From positions 1 to 64,000 of the forward strand of contig MLDA01000017.1 in assembly GCA_023896275.1 (NCBI GenBank): a stretch of 64,000 nt of DNA, given 5' to 3'. The position numbers were made by a program, and so were the translations under genes. Origin of the DNA: Kocuria rosea subsp. polaris. GTDB taxonomy: Bacteria; Actinomycetota; Actinomycetes; Actinomycetales; Micrococcaceae. Positions 26,676 to 38,041 of this stretch are shown in pieces. How positions within the stretch are numbered: position 1 is the first letter of the stretch; every line of letters begins with the position of its first letter. Under the pieces are notes generated by a model, which saw only the letters and a program-made list of their open reading frames with translations, was not told the origin of the DNA and did no database searches.

Positions 26676-28034
26676 CTAGAGCACGCGCTCCGGGCGGGCC
26701 AGGATGCCCGGGACCAGGCGGGCGGCCAGGAACAGGGCACCGCGCACGAGCAGGAACCCTGCGGCGAAGACGGCCGCGACGGTCACGAGGGCGAGCGGCT
26801 GGACGAATAGGGCGATGCCGAGCAGCGGAGCAAGCAGCAGCACCGCGCAGAGCGCCGAGCCGCCGGAGACGACCCACACGGCGCTCATCAACGCCTGCGC
26901 GGTCGCCGCGTTCATGGTCTTCCGCGGCATGCCGAGCCGGTCCATCGATACCAGCACCGGGGCGCGGTCCAGCGTCGCTGCGGCCTGGTTCAGCCCCATC
27001 GAGCACGCGACCATGAGGAAGGATCCGGCCAGCGTCACGAGCACGCCGGTGGAGATGTCGACCATGAGGAACTGCTCGCCCGCAGACATGTCTTCGGAGC
27101 CCGCGATCCGCGCAAAGGCGAGCCCGGCAGCAGCGAAGACACCGACGAAACTGGTCACCGCCACGCCGCCGACCTGCCGCCATACGGCCTTCGGGTCCTC
27201 GAGCACGGTGCGCGCCGCAATGAGCGACTGCACGTCCTTCGCCCGCCGGTGCTTGATGTTCGCAAAGACGCGCAGAACCCACGGCCCGATAAGGTCCAGC
27301 GCGAGCAGCCCGGCCCCGAAGGCCACGCCGACGGCGAGCGTCATCACGACGATCCCCCCAGCCTGGCCGAAACCGGGCACGGCTTGGACGAGCACGGCGG
27401 CCAGCACGACGACGCCCAACCCCACCAGCAGCCGTCGCCAAGGTGACGCGGCCGGGCGCTGACGTGTGCGCACGCCCAGCGGGGTCACGTTCACTGCGCG
27501 GAGCCCGGCGAGAGCGCTGAGCGCGCCCAGCACGACGACGCCGGCTGCGATGAGCGGCACCCACCGCCATGGCATCCACATGCCGGCCCCGAGCGCCTCG
27601 CCGCGGAACGTCAGCAGGCCGACAGCCGGGGCGAACACGGCGTAGAGAACGATGCCGCCGAGCGCGCCGAGCGCGGACAGGACCACGGCTTCGATCAGGG
27701 TCAGGGCCGTGAGCGTTCCGCGGGAGGCGCCGAGCAGGCGCAGCGACGAGAGCCGGTCGTCACGCCGGCGGGCGGCCATCCGTGCCGCGGACGCGCCGAC
27801 CGAGGCCAGCGGAACCACGAGCAGCGCGAGCGCGATCACCGCGAGGATCTGGTAGATCGACGCGAGCTCGTCGTCCCACGAGAAGAACACGCGCGCCCCG
27901 GCGATCACGAGCATCAGCAGGGCCGTGACCACCGCGAAGGATGCCACCGGAAGCAGGGACGCCGCGTCCCGCCGGCGCACACCACCGGAACGCAGCAGCG
28001 GGGCCAGACGCAGCGCCGTCGTCACCGAGCTCAC
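26676..28034 (-). CDS. FtsX-type ABC transporter permease
   Basis: 452-residue membrane protein with about eight to ten hydrophobic helices in two FtsX-like halves. Near residues 80-120, MAARRRDDRLSSLRLLGASRGTLTALTLIEA is the FtsX signature of MacB-like permeases, in which helices couple ATP hydrolysis to movement of extracellular substrate rather than import. The GTG at 28034 overlaps the stop of the ATPase gene (GTGA), giving a coupled two-gene exporter. Substrate unknown; such pairs often handle antimicrobial peptides or lipoproteins. Confidence 0.85.
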   Translation of the reverse strand: MSSVTTALRLAPLLRSGGVRRRDAASLLPVASFAVVTALLMLVIAGARVFFSWDDELASIYQILAVIALALLVVPLASVGASAARMAARRRDDRLSSLRLLGASRGTLTALTLIEAVVLSALGALGGIVLYAVFAPAVGLLTFRGEALGAGMWMPWRWVPLIAAGVVVLGALSALAGLRAVNVTPLGVRTRQRPAASPWRRLLVGLGVVVLAAVLVQAVPGFGQAGGIVVMTLAVGVAFGAGLLALDLIGPWVLRVFANIKHRRAKDVQSLIAARTVLEDPKAVWRQVGGVAVTSFVGVFAAAGLAFARIAGSEDMSAGEQFLMVDISTGVLVTLAGSFLMVACSMGLNQAAATLDRAPVLVSMDRLGMPRKTMNAATAQALMSAVWVVSGGSALCAVLLLAPLLGIALFVQPLALVTVAAVFAAGFLLVRGALFLAARLVPGILARPERVL

Positions 28035-28729
28035 GAGGCGGCCGCCTCGACGTCGGAGACGACGACGCCGTCGCGCAAGGTCAGCACCCGGCGGCACCGG
28101 GCGGCGACGTCGGGGTCGTGGGTGACGACGACGAGGGTGCGCCCCTGCGCGACGGAGGCCAGCAGCAGGTCCAGGACCTCGGTCGAGGTCGCGGAGTCAA
28201 GGGCGCCGGTGGGCTCGTCGGCGAAGATCAGCTGCGCGCCGGTGACGTGGGCCCGGGCAATGGCGACGCGCTGGACCTGCCCGCCGGAGAGCTCGCCGAG
28301 ACGGCGGTTTTCGAGGCCGGCGAGGCCGAGGTCGGCCAACCATGCAGCGGCGCGGGCTTCCGCCTCGCGGCGGGGCGTGCCGGAGAGCATGAGGGCGACG
28401 GCCACGTTCTCGAGGGCGGTTAGCTCGCTGAGCAGGAGCCCCTGCTGGAAGACGAAGCCGAGCTCCTCGCGGCGCAGCTTCGCCCGCTGTTCGTCGTTCA
28501 GGGTGTCGACCTGCACAGGACCGGTCGACGCGTCCAGCAGCACGTGGCCGGCGCTGGGCGCGATGATCCCGGCGAGCGCGTGCAGCAGCGTGGACTTTCC
28601 GGAGCCGGAGGCCCCCATGATGGCGACGGACTCGCCGCGGTTGATGTCGAGGTCGACGTTGTGCAGGGCTGGTGCGTGGGCCCCCGGGTAGGTGTGCCCG
28701 AGGCCGCGCACGGAGAGAAGTTTGGTCAT
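28031..28729 (-). CDS. ABC transporter ATP-binding protein (LolD/MacB type)
   Basis: 232-residue ATPase partner of the adjacent FtsX permease. Walker A is GASGSGKST, the Q-loop region GFVFQQGLL, the ABC signature LSGGQVQRVAIARA, Walker B LIFADEPTGALDS, and the H-switch VVVTHDPDVA. The LolD/MacB subgroup is indicated by the QGLLLSELTALENVA segment and the FtsX partner. Overlaps the permease gene by four bases. Confidence 0.93.
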   Translation of the reverse strand: MTKLLSVRGLGHTYPGAHAPALHNVDLDINRGESVAIMGASGSGKSTLLHALAGIIAPSAGHVLLDASTGPVQVDTLNDEQRAKLRREELGFVFQQGLLLSELTALENVAVALMLSGTPRREAEARAAAWLADLGLAGLENRRLGELSGGQVQRVAIARAHVTGAQLIFADEPTGALDSATSTEVLDLLLASVAQGRTLVVVTHDPDVAARCRRVLTLRDGVVVSDVEAAAS

Positions 28730-28823
28730 GTTCCAAGTCTGGCCCGCGGGCCGGGCCCGTCGCGTCGCCCCCGCGGCTGAAATGATGCGCTGGCTCCTCA
28801 GCCCTGGGGATGAGTGGCCCGGT

Positions 28824-29393
28824 TCAGGCCTCCGCCGCCGTGCGCAGCAAGGCGCCCGTCACGCGGGCGCCGCCCTCGAACCAGAAACCGACGACGGCGG
28901 CGCCGACCCCCTCCGCCGGGTCGCCGGGCACGGGCCGACGCAGGATTTCGACGTACCGTGGTACGGAGTCGGCTCCGACCACGCTGACTCCCGGTTCAGG
29001 CGTCCCCGACACCGACTGGGCCTGCGGCACCTGGATCCCGGCGATCAGCTCGAGGACGCAGGCGCGCCACACGGGGTCGGCGGCACCGTCGTAGATGTAG
29101 CGCGTGCCGAGGACGCCGTGTTCGCTGACCCCGACGAGCGCCGCGCCCGCGCCGTCGAGCGGCTCCGCGCGGTAGGTGAGCGGCACGTGATAGATCGCGG
29201 GTTCGTCGCCGGAGACGTCGGTGACGATCACGAACTCGATGCCGACCTCCCCGGCGGGATCGTCCAGCCGGAAGCCCGCGTTCTTCTCCAGCCGCGGGGC
29301 GCCGTCGCCGGCGTAGAACGGTTGGCCGGGCAGCCACGCCTCGAGCAGCTCGAGCTTCGTCGGGTTCATCGTCGTCCGGTGGATCGTCGCCAT
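28824..29393 (-). CDS. Maltokinase N-terminal cap-like domain protein
   Basis: 189 residues matching what I recall of the small actinobacterial proteins annotated as maltokinase N-terminal cap-like (CG0192-related). Segments are LELLEAWLPGQPFYAGDGAP, GIEFVIVTDVSGDEPAIYHVPLTYRAEPL, HGVLGTRYIYDGAADPVW and a late GFWFEGGARVTGALLRT. This cap normally precedes a kinase domain; here it stands alone, and its role is unclear. It follows hipA by four bases on the same strand, so it may be co-transcribed with hipBA. A second in-frame ATG (MNPTKLELL) is possible. Confidence 0.6.
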   Translation of the reverse strand: MATIHRTTMNPTKLELLEAWLPGQPFYAGDGAPRLEKNAGFRLDDPAGEVGIEFVIVTDVSGDEPAIYHVPLTYRAEPLDGAGAALVGVSEHGVLGTRYIYDGAADPVWRACVLELIAGIQVPQAQSVSGTPEPGVSVVGADSVPRYVEILRRPVPGDPAEGVGAAVVGFWFEGGARVTGALLRTAAEA

Positions 29394-29397
29394 GGTC

Positions 29398-30618
29398 TCA
29401 GTCTGCCAGCAGCCGGATCCGATTGCGGACGAAACGCCTGAGCTTGTGGATCCTCCGGGCGTCGAAGGGCAGCACCTCCAGCGACTCCAACCACGGTCCA
29501 GCCGCCCGCACCGTCGCGTCGATGACCCGTGCGGCCGCGGGCGCGCGCACCCCGACCGCCTCGGCTAGCGCCAGGAATCGCCTCCTGGGCAGGTCGCCGG
29601 AACGCTCGCCGTCGACGCTCAGCGCCATCGTGGTGTCGCCGTAGAGGTACGTGCACGGCAGATCGTAGGCTGGGGCGGGGCGGAAGCGGCCGTCCGGACC
29701 CGCCACGACGGAGAAGTTCTTCGCGTGCGCGTCGCCGTTGCCCGAGACGTACGCGAAGACGACCTGGCGGAACAGCTCCAGCGCGGCCGGCACAGGTGCC
29801 TCGCAGACACCGGCCAGCGCTGAGACGACCTCCTCGGTGCTCACCCGGTACTTCGCTTCGGGGTGCAAGCCGAGCACCTGACATCCGTCCTCGACCGCGT
29901 ACGTCTGCACGACGCCGTCGCTCACCCTGCGGTCGAAGCGTTCGACGGCGAGCCCGCGCACCCCGTCCGCGTCGACGACGACGGCCGCCTGCACGGCGTG
30001 GATGCGACTGGCGCGTGCGGCGGCGAGGAAGAACGCCTCGTTCTCCACGATGCGCGGATACTCGGGCGGGTCGAGCTTCAGAATGTACTCGCTCGTCGCG
30101 CCACGAACGGGAACGGAGAGCATCTTGAGGCTCGCCTTGTCCTGCACGCCCGGCAAAGCCACCTTGTCGATGTCGATCTCGTACGCGTCGAGGATCTCGG
30201 AGAAGCGGGTGGCGGAGAAGTCCCCGTCCTCCACCGACACTCGAGCCGGAACACGTGCCGGGTTCGTCCCGGCCGGAACCACCTGCACGTCGCCGACGGG
30301 GTCCGTCCCCACTGCGAGCAGGAGGCTGAATTCGTCGTCAGCGCTGGTCTTGACCGCTCTGCGCAGGGCGCCGAGGCGGCGCCCCTCGGGCAGGAGACCG
30401 GCGAAGTAGGCCGGCACCGCTCCACCCGTGGTGAAGACCGCACCGTCTGACGTCGGAAGCGTGGTGGCAACAGGCGCCCTTGGACCGGCGAGCCACGCAT
30501 CGGTGTACACGAATTCGACTCCGCCCGCCGACCGCGTCAGCTGTGCCGCGAGCCGCCCTGACTTGTAGACGTCGGCCCGATCGACCGTCACTAGATCGGG
30601 CAGATCCGCTGCCGTCAC
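29398..30618 (-). CDS. hipA: HipA-like serine/threonine kinase (type II toxin-antitoxin toxin)
   Basis: 406-residue HipA-family kinase. The N-terminal subdomain-1 (VYKSGRLAAQLTR ... FAGLLPEGRRLGALRR) is followed by the P-loop-like LPGVQDKASLKM. The catalytic motif is YVSGNGDAHAKNFSVV and the DFG equivalent is PAYDLPCTYLYGD. In Escherichia coli HipA phosphorylates glutamyl-tRNA synthetase and halts growth; the target here is unknown. The GTG at 30618 overlaps the hipB stop (GTGA), the usual antitoxin-first order. All expected catalytic residues appear intact. Confidence 0.88.
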   Translation of the reverse strand: MTAADLPDLVTVDRADVYKSGRLAAQLTRSAGGVEFVYTDAWLAGPRAPVATTLPTSDGAVFTTGGAVPAYFAGLLPEGRRLGALRRAVKTSADDEFSLLLAVGTDPVGDVQVVPAGTNPARVPARVSVEDGDFSATRFSEILDAYEIDIDKVALPGVQDKASLKMLSVPVRGATSEYILKLDPPEYPRIVENEAFFLAAARASRIHAVQAAVVVDADGVRGLAVERFDRRVSDGVVQTYAVEDGCQVLGLHPEAKYRVSTEEVVSALAGVCEAPVPAALELFRQVVFAYVSGNGDAHAKNFSVVAGPDGRFRPAPAYDLPCTYLYGDTTMALSVDGERSGDLPRRRFLALAEAVGVRAPAAARVIDATVRAAGPWLESLEVLPFDARRIHKLRRFVRNRIRLLAD

Positions 30619-30917
30619 TCTGACACCTGGTCGAGTCGGGCGCGCAGCTCCGGCTCGATGGACACCGTTGTTCCAGCCCCCGAAGCGAGGGAGAGATGAA
30701 GGCCGAGAACGCCCAGAACGTCCAGCACCTTGCCCAGTTGGACTGTCGGCTTGCCGCGCTCGAGGGCGTGGATGAAGCCGACGGAACATCCCGCGAGGTC
30801 CGCGAGTTCGTCCTGGCGCAGGCTCAACTCGTCACGGCGAGACGCGACGACTCCGGCCAGCGCGCCGTACTGATCTACACGCTGCTGTAGATCAGGGCGG
30901 CTGCGACGCAACTTCAT
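30615..30917 (-). CDS. hipB: HipB-like Xre-family antitoxin
   Basis: 100-residue DNA-binding antitoxin with one helix-turn-helix: LSLRQDELADLAGCSVGFIHALERGKPTVQLGKVLDVLGVLG. It should bind HipA and repress the operon. The ATG at 30917 is favoured because GGAGG lies eight bases upstream. The longer in-frame start at 30971 would run through the operator-like repeat and the probable promoter. It is followed by hipA with a four-base overlap. Confidence 0.85.
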   Translation of the reverse strand: MKLRRSRPDLQQRVDQYGALAGVVASRRDELSLRQDELADLAGCSVGFIHALERGKPTVQLGKVLDVLGVLGLHLSLASGAGTTVSIEPELRARLDQVSE

Positions 30918-30932
30918 CTCCGCCACCTCCCT

Positions 30933-31010
30933 AATCCTCACGATTGTATAGATTACCGAGACTACGCTCATACGAGATGGTATTCAAGGCCTAATCCACA
31001 CGAACGTATA
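30933..31010 (-). promoter_or_regulatory. Two HipB-type operators 60 bases apart
   Basis: The segments starting at 30931 and 30991 are direct repeats (CTAATCC-CACGA-GTATAGA). On the minus strand each contains TATAC-N8-GGATT (30950-30933 and 31010-30993), close to the Escherichia coli HipB operator TATCC-N8-GGATA, with two mismatches. They lie 16 and 76 bases before the hipB start, where repression would act. The exact 60-base spacing keeps both on one DNA face within a bent complex. Confidence 0.65.
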
Positions 31011-31048
31011 GAACAGTCGAGGGTCCAGCGGCCGGTTCAGCGCGGGCT

Positions 31049-34110
<3,062 letters not shown>

Positions 34111-34123
34111 TCATCGCCGCCGA

Positions 34124-34828
34124 TCAGTCGTCGGCGGCGACTGTGGTGTCCAGCATCGCGAGGTCCGCGTGGGTGACCAGGTGGGAGCCGACGGCGTGCT
34201 CGACGAGCCGGGCCTTGCGGTTGGTCGCCAGCTTGCCGGCGCCGCCGCGCAGCCCCGCGATGCCGGCCTTGTCGAGCTTGTCGCAGACGTTGTCTAGCTT
34301 GCGGTTGAACTTCGTGATGGGCCAGCCCAGCCGCTCGGCAGCCTTCGCGCTCGAGGGGATCGAGCTCAGGCCCGTGCCGTCGCGGCGCAGCATCGGCTCG
34401 GCGAGCGCGACGACGAGGGCGCGCTGGGACACCGTCAGCGTCACGGGCCCGATCGTGGTGGCACCGTCGGGGTCGTCCGCGCTCCACTCCTGCCGGAACG
34501 CGGGCTGGGCCACGTGCACGCCGACCTCGTAGGTCGTCGGGCCGGCGGTGAACACGACGGACGTCTGGCTGAACACGAGCGGCAGCCGCGACCCGGGCGA
34601 GAGCCAGGCCTGCAGGCCGCCGGTCTTGTCCGAGATCGTCGCGGTCAGTCGTTTGCCGACGTTGGAGAGCCACCAGATCCCGTCGTAGCGGGCGATCGTG
34701 AGGAACTTGCGGTGCAGGTACGGGTTGTCGTCGACCTCGAGATGGCCCTCGCGGCCGATCTCGAAGACCCCGTCCTCGGCCACCGGGAACCACTCCCCGC
34801 AGAACTCCACATGCACGTCAGCCGCCAT
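34124..34828 (-). CDS. FHA-like domain protein with C-terminal winged-helix region
   Basis: 234 residues. The first 100 read as an FHA-like sandwich (FEIGREGHLEVDDNPYLHRKFLTIARYDGIWWLSNVG), with the GR and the H-R positions partly kept. The second half (VTLTVSQRALVVALAEPML ... SSAKAAERLGWPITKFNRKLDNVCDKL) looks like a winged helix-turn-helix of the kind in transcriptional regulators. It starts four bases after the kinase stop, with GGAGG in that overlap region, so it is translated with the kinase. It could read phospho-threonine marks and pass them to DNA; this is inference. Confidence 0.75.
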   Translation of the reverse strand: MAADVHVEFCGEWFPVAEDGVFEIGREGHLEVDDNPYLHRKFLTIARYDGIWWLSNVGKRLTATISDKTGGLQAWLSPGSRLPLVFSQTSVVFTAGPTTYEVGVHVAQPAFRQEWSADDPDGATTIGPVTLTVSQRALVVALAEPMLRRDGTGLSSIPSSAKAAERLGWPITKFNRKLDNVCDKLDKAGIAGLRGGAGKLATNRKARLVEHAVGSHLVTHADLAMLDTTVAADD

Positions 34829-34832
34829 TCGC

Positions 34833-36416
34833 TCAGTCCTCCGTTCCCTGCTCGTCGCCCGTGCAAGAGCGAGCCGGGTCGGATACTCCGCCGCTCTCGC
34901 GCACGAGCTTGACCTCGATGCACGTCTCGACCCCGTCGCGCCGGGGCGTCGTGGCGCTGGCCGCGTCGGTCCGCTGCATCTCTCCGGTCTCGGTGGCCGT
35001 GATGGTCGCCCACTGGTAGAAGTCCCCCTCCATCGGCTCCGGGTTCTTCCACGTGAACGTGACGCTCTCCCCCTCGGTCGAGTGCCTGAACCCGTCGACC
35101 TTCGGCACCGTGCCGCCCACGATCGGATCCGCCGGGTCCGCCTCGCCGCCGAGCGAGGGCGCGGTCTCACGCGGGTTCTGCTCCGCCTGCGAGAGCAAGC
35201 TCATCGCGATGGCCACGCCGACAACGACCACGAGCGCGATCACCACGGCCACGAGCGCCTTCGGGAAGCGCTGGCGCTCGACGCGGCCATCATCCGCCGG
35301 TGCCGGCGCAAAGCCGTCCAGCCGCTGGTCACTCCGGGCCGATGCGGGCGACGACGACGGCGCCGCCTCCGAGCGCTCGGAAGGGTGGGCTGCGGGTGCG
35401 GCGGCTGGGCTTGGCTGTTCGGGGCGCCGCCCCGGGCTCGTCCCGAAGACGGGCCCGGGCGCCTGGGCGCCGTCGATGGACTGGACGCTGCGCACGCGGG
35501 TGGCGTCGCCGTCGTCGTCCTGGCCGTGGTCAGCGTCGATGGCGGCGTCGTCGAGCACCTCGAACGGGGTGACGGCGAGCCCTAGCTCGGGCTGGATGCG
35601 CTGGAACGCGCGGGCGAGCTCGGCCGCGGAACCGAAACGGGACGTCGGCGACTTGGACATCGACACCGCGAGCGTCTGGTTCAGCGAGGCGGGCACGTCC
35701 TGCCGGGACAGGGGCTCGAGCCGCGAGTTCGTGATGCGGTGGATCAGCTTGCTCTGCGTGTTGTCGCCGCCTCGGCGGACGAACGGCGAGTGGCCGGCGA
35801 GCAGCGTGTAGACGGTCGCGCCGAGGGAGTACACGTCCATGCGGACGCCATCGGGGTTGCCGCCGGCGAACGCCTCGGGGGCGGACCATGGGATCGACAG
35901 GCCGGCGTCGTCCGCGGCCTCGCCCGTGGCGCCGGAGATGCCGAAGTCCGTCAGGGCGGGCCGGTTGTAGTCCGTGGTGAGCACGTTGGCGGGCTTGATG
36001 TCCCGGTGCACGATGCCCGCGCGGTGGGCGGTCTCGACGGCCGAGCAGACCTGCACGCCGAGCGCGAGCGCTTCGTCGACGCCGAGCGTGCCGCGGCGGT
36101 AGCGCGCGTCGAGGCCCGGCCGCGAGCAGTACTCCATCGCCAGGTAGGAGCGGCCGTCGTCGGTGATGTCGGCCTGGTAGATCGTGACGATGTAGGGGTG
36201 GCTCGAGAGCTGCGCCATGAGATTCGCTTCGGACTCGAAGCGGCGGCGGGCGTCCGCGCTCGTGACGTCCGCGAGCAGCACCTTGACCGCGACCCGGCGG
36301 CGGGGCCGGTCCTGCTCGTACAGGTAGACGTCGGAGAAACCGCCCGATCCCAGCGGGTTCAGGTAGCTGAACCCGGGGATCTCGGGGGCCGGTGCGGGCG
36401 GACGTTTGGAACTCAC
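34833..36416 (-). CDS. Transmembrane Ser/Thr protein kinase (Hanks type)
   Basis: 527 residues: kinase domain 13-285 with glycine loop LGSGGFSDVYL, VAVKVL (Lys45), HRDIKPANVL (Asp139), DFGISG and WSAPEAF. A Pro/Ser-rich linker follows, then one transmembrane segment at about 384-405 (ALVAVVIALVVVVGVAIAMSLL) and an extracellular domain of about 120 residues that is fibronectin III-like (GESVTFTWKNPEPMEGDFYQWATITAT). This sensor is short and has no PASTA repeats. The GTG start overlaps the FHA gene stop. Its likely substrates are the FHA proteins and membrane proteins of the same locus. Confidence 0.93.
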   Translation of the reverse strand: MSSKRPPAPAPEIPGFSYLNPLGSGGFSDVYLYEQDRPRRRVAVKVLLADVTSADARRRFESEANLMAQLSSHPYIVTIYQADITDDGRSYLAMEYCSRPGLDARYRRGTLGVDEALALGVQVCSAVETAHRAGIVHRDIKPANVLTTDYNRPALTDFGISGATGEAADDAGLSIPWSAPEAFAGGNPDGVRMDVYSLGATVYTLLAGHSPFVRRGGDNTQSKLIHRITNSRLEPLSRQDVPASLNQTLAVSMSKSPTSRFGSAAELARAFQRIQPELGLAVTPFEVLDDAAIDADHGQDDDGDATRVRSVQSIDGAQAPGPVFGTSPGRRPEQPSPAAAPAAHPSERSEAAPSSSPASARSDQRLDGFAPAPADDGRVERQRFPKALVAVVIALVVVVGVAIAMSLLSQAEQNPRETAPSLGGEADPADPIVGGTVPKVDGFRHSTEGESVTFTWKNPEPMEGDFYQWATITATETGEMQRTDAASATTPRRDGVETCIEVKLVRESGGVSDPARSCTGDEQGTED

Positions 36417-38041
36417 GGCAGGTCCTCGAAGCGCAGGCTCACGCCGTCGCCCAGGTCGGCGACGTCGCCGCTGAGCAGCAGGACGGACTCCGACTTCCCG
36501 AGCCGGCGCGGGGACTGGCCCGGCCGGATCAGGACGGTGCCGTTGGTGGCGCCGAGGTCCACGAGCTCGACGTGCCAGCCGTCCACGCGCACCTGCAGGT
36601 GCGAGCGGGAGATGTCGCCGCTCGGGCTCGAGACCTGCATCAGGCGCGGCTGCCGGTCGCCGGTGAAGCCGCGGGCGCTGGGCTGGCGCCCGAGCACGAC
36701 GGACCGCGTCAGTTCGTGTTCCGACTCCCGCTGGCCGCCGCCGTCGGCGACGATCATGCGGCCCAGCGCGGGCCGGATCACTTGGTGGGCGTCGCCCGTC
36801 AGTGCGGCCCCGCACACCGTGCAGGACGACGACGTCGGCGGGTTCGCGTGCCCCTCGGCGCACGCGCGGCCCAGGACGAACTCGGCGGTGCCCGCGCCCG
36901 TCGTCGTGTTGTGGCTCGTCAAGGTCAGGGCGTCGTCGGGTTCGCCGGAGGTCGACGGTGCCGGCTCCGGCGCGGGCGCGGGCGGTTCGGCTTGCGGCAG
37001 GTTGCTGCGCATGACGGTGTGGCCATCGTGATCACCGTCGGCGGCGCCCACTCCGGGCAGCACGGGCGGGGCCGGCTGCGACGGCGGGATCGGCGGAACG
37101 GGAGGCGCGTCGGGGGCGCCGCTCGTCTTGGTCCGCCACGGAACCGAGTCGATCATGCCCGGCTCGTCGGCGCTCTCGGCCTGGGCGGGCGCGGCCGGCG
37201 CCGGCTCAAGCACAGGTGGCGCCGCGGAGGGCGCCTGGGAAGCTGGCCGCGAAACGAGGATCGTGTCGGCGTCGTCGGCGTCCTCGACCGGGAGCTCGAC
37301 CGCCGGGGCAGGCACGTCGTAGGTGCCGGTCTGATCTTCGCGCCGCCCCAACAGCTCACCGGCCAGCGAGATCTGCTCGAGGGAGATCGAGTCGGCCTCG
37401 CGCCCATGGTCGTGCTCGGGTTCCGGCGCGGGCTCGGGCGACGCCACCGTGAGTTCCGGTTCAGGCTCCGGCGCCGCAGCCGCAGCAGGCTCCGGCTCGG
37501 ACGCCGGCGCCACGGTGGGCTCCGGTTCAGGCTTCGGCTGGGGCGCCGGTTCGGCGGGCGCTGCTGCAGCCTCCGCCGGCGTCGTAACCGGTTCCCGGCA
37601 TTCCGCGGTACCGCAGCGCAGGCCGTCCACCCGCACGATCCCCTCGCCGATGGGCAGCCAGCCGTCGCCAGCGGCCGGTGCGCCGACGCGTACATCCCAG
37701 GCGTCTGCGGGCTGGAAACGGCGCTCCTGCCAGGTCGCCACGCCCTCGCCGCTCGCCCGCTCCGGGCCCTGCGTGCCCGTGGCGGAGAAGACGACGGCGC
37801 CGCGCACCACGACGTGCGGGGCCGCCTCGCGGGAGACGATCGCGAACGCCGGCAGCGAACCGATCTGCATGTTCGCCGCACTGAGGATGCTCGAGAGCAG
37901 CGACTCGACGGTCGCCGCCCCGCCGCTCTCGTCCCACAGGCGCGCCACGTCCTCACCGGGGGTGTTGCCCGGTAGCAGCAGCACGTGTTCGGGACGGACC
38001 AGCGCGAGCCAGTCCCCCGGGACGTATCGCAGGCCGGTCAC
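36413..38041 (-). CDS. FHA-domain protein with zinc-ribbon and long Pro-rich linker
   Basis: 542 residues. The N-terminal 150 form an unrecognised globular domain (GLRYVPGDWLALVRPEHVLLLPG ... GLRCGTAECREP). A Pro/Ala/Glu-rich linker of some 250 residues follows. Next comes a short zinc-ribbon (CAEGHANPPTSSSCTVCG), then an FHA domain with VLGRQP, GDISRSHLQV and LGATNGTVL, all the phospho-threonine contacts (GR, S-R-H, TNG). The linker contains Thr-rich acidic spots that a Ser/Thr kinase could phosphorylate, for example DADDADTILVSRP. Start GTG overlaps the PP2C stop. Confidence 0.85.
   Translation of the reverse strand: MTGLRYVPGDWLALVRPEHVLLLPGNTPGEDVARLWDESGGAATVESLLSSILSAANMQIGSLPAFAIVSREAAPHVVVRGAVVFSATGTQGPERASGEGVATWQERRFQPADAWDVRVGAPAAGDGWLPIGEGIVRVDGLRCGTAECREPVTTPAEAAAAPAEPAPQPKPEPEPTVAPASEPEPAAAAAPEPEPELTVASPEPAPEPEHDHGREADSISLEQISLAGELLGRREDQTGTYDVPAPAVELPVEDADDADTILVSRPASQAPSAAPPVLEPAPAAPAQAESADEPGMIDSVPWRTKTSGAPDAPPVPPIPPSQPAPPVLPGVGAADGDHDGHTVMRSNLPQAEPPAPAPEPAPSTSGEPDDALTLTSHNTTTGAGTAEFVLGRACAEGHANPPTSSSCTVCGAALTGDAHQVIRPALGRMIVADGGGQRESEHELTRSVVLGRQPSARGFTGDRQPRLMQVSSPSGDISRSHLQVRVDGWHVELVDLGATNGTVLIRPGQSPRRLGKSESVLLLSGDVADLGDGVSLRFEDLP

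Noticed and set aside
30619-30789. N-terminal extension of hipA upstream of the GTG
   Set aside because: It lies inside hipB in another frame; the GTGA overlap with hipB is the normal arrangement.
34828-35170. N-terminal extension of the FHA-like protein from an upstream ATG
   Set aside because: The extra 114 residues overlap the kinase gene and are Arg/Ser-rich; the shorter start has GGAGG next to the kinase stop.
36800-37600. Tandem Pro/Ala/Glu repeats in the FHA protein as a DNA repeat or CRISPR-like array
   Set aside because: They are low-complexity protein linker codons with no constant repeat unit or spacer length.
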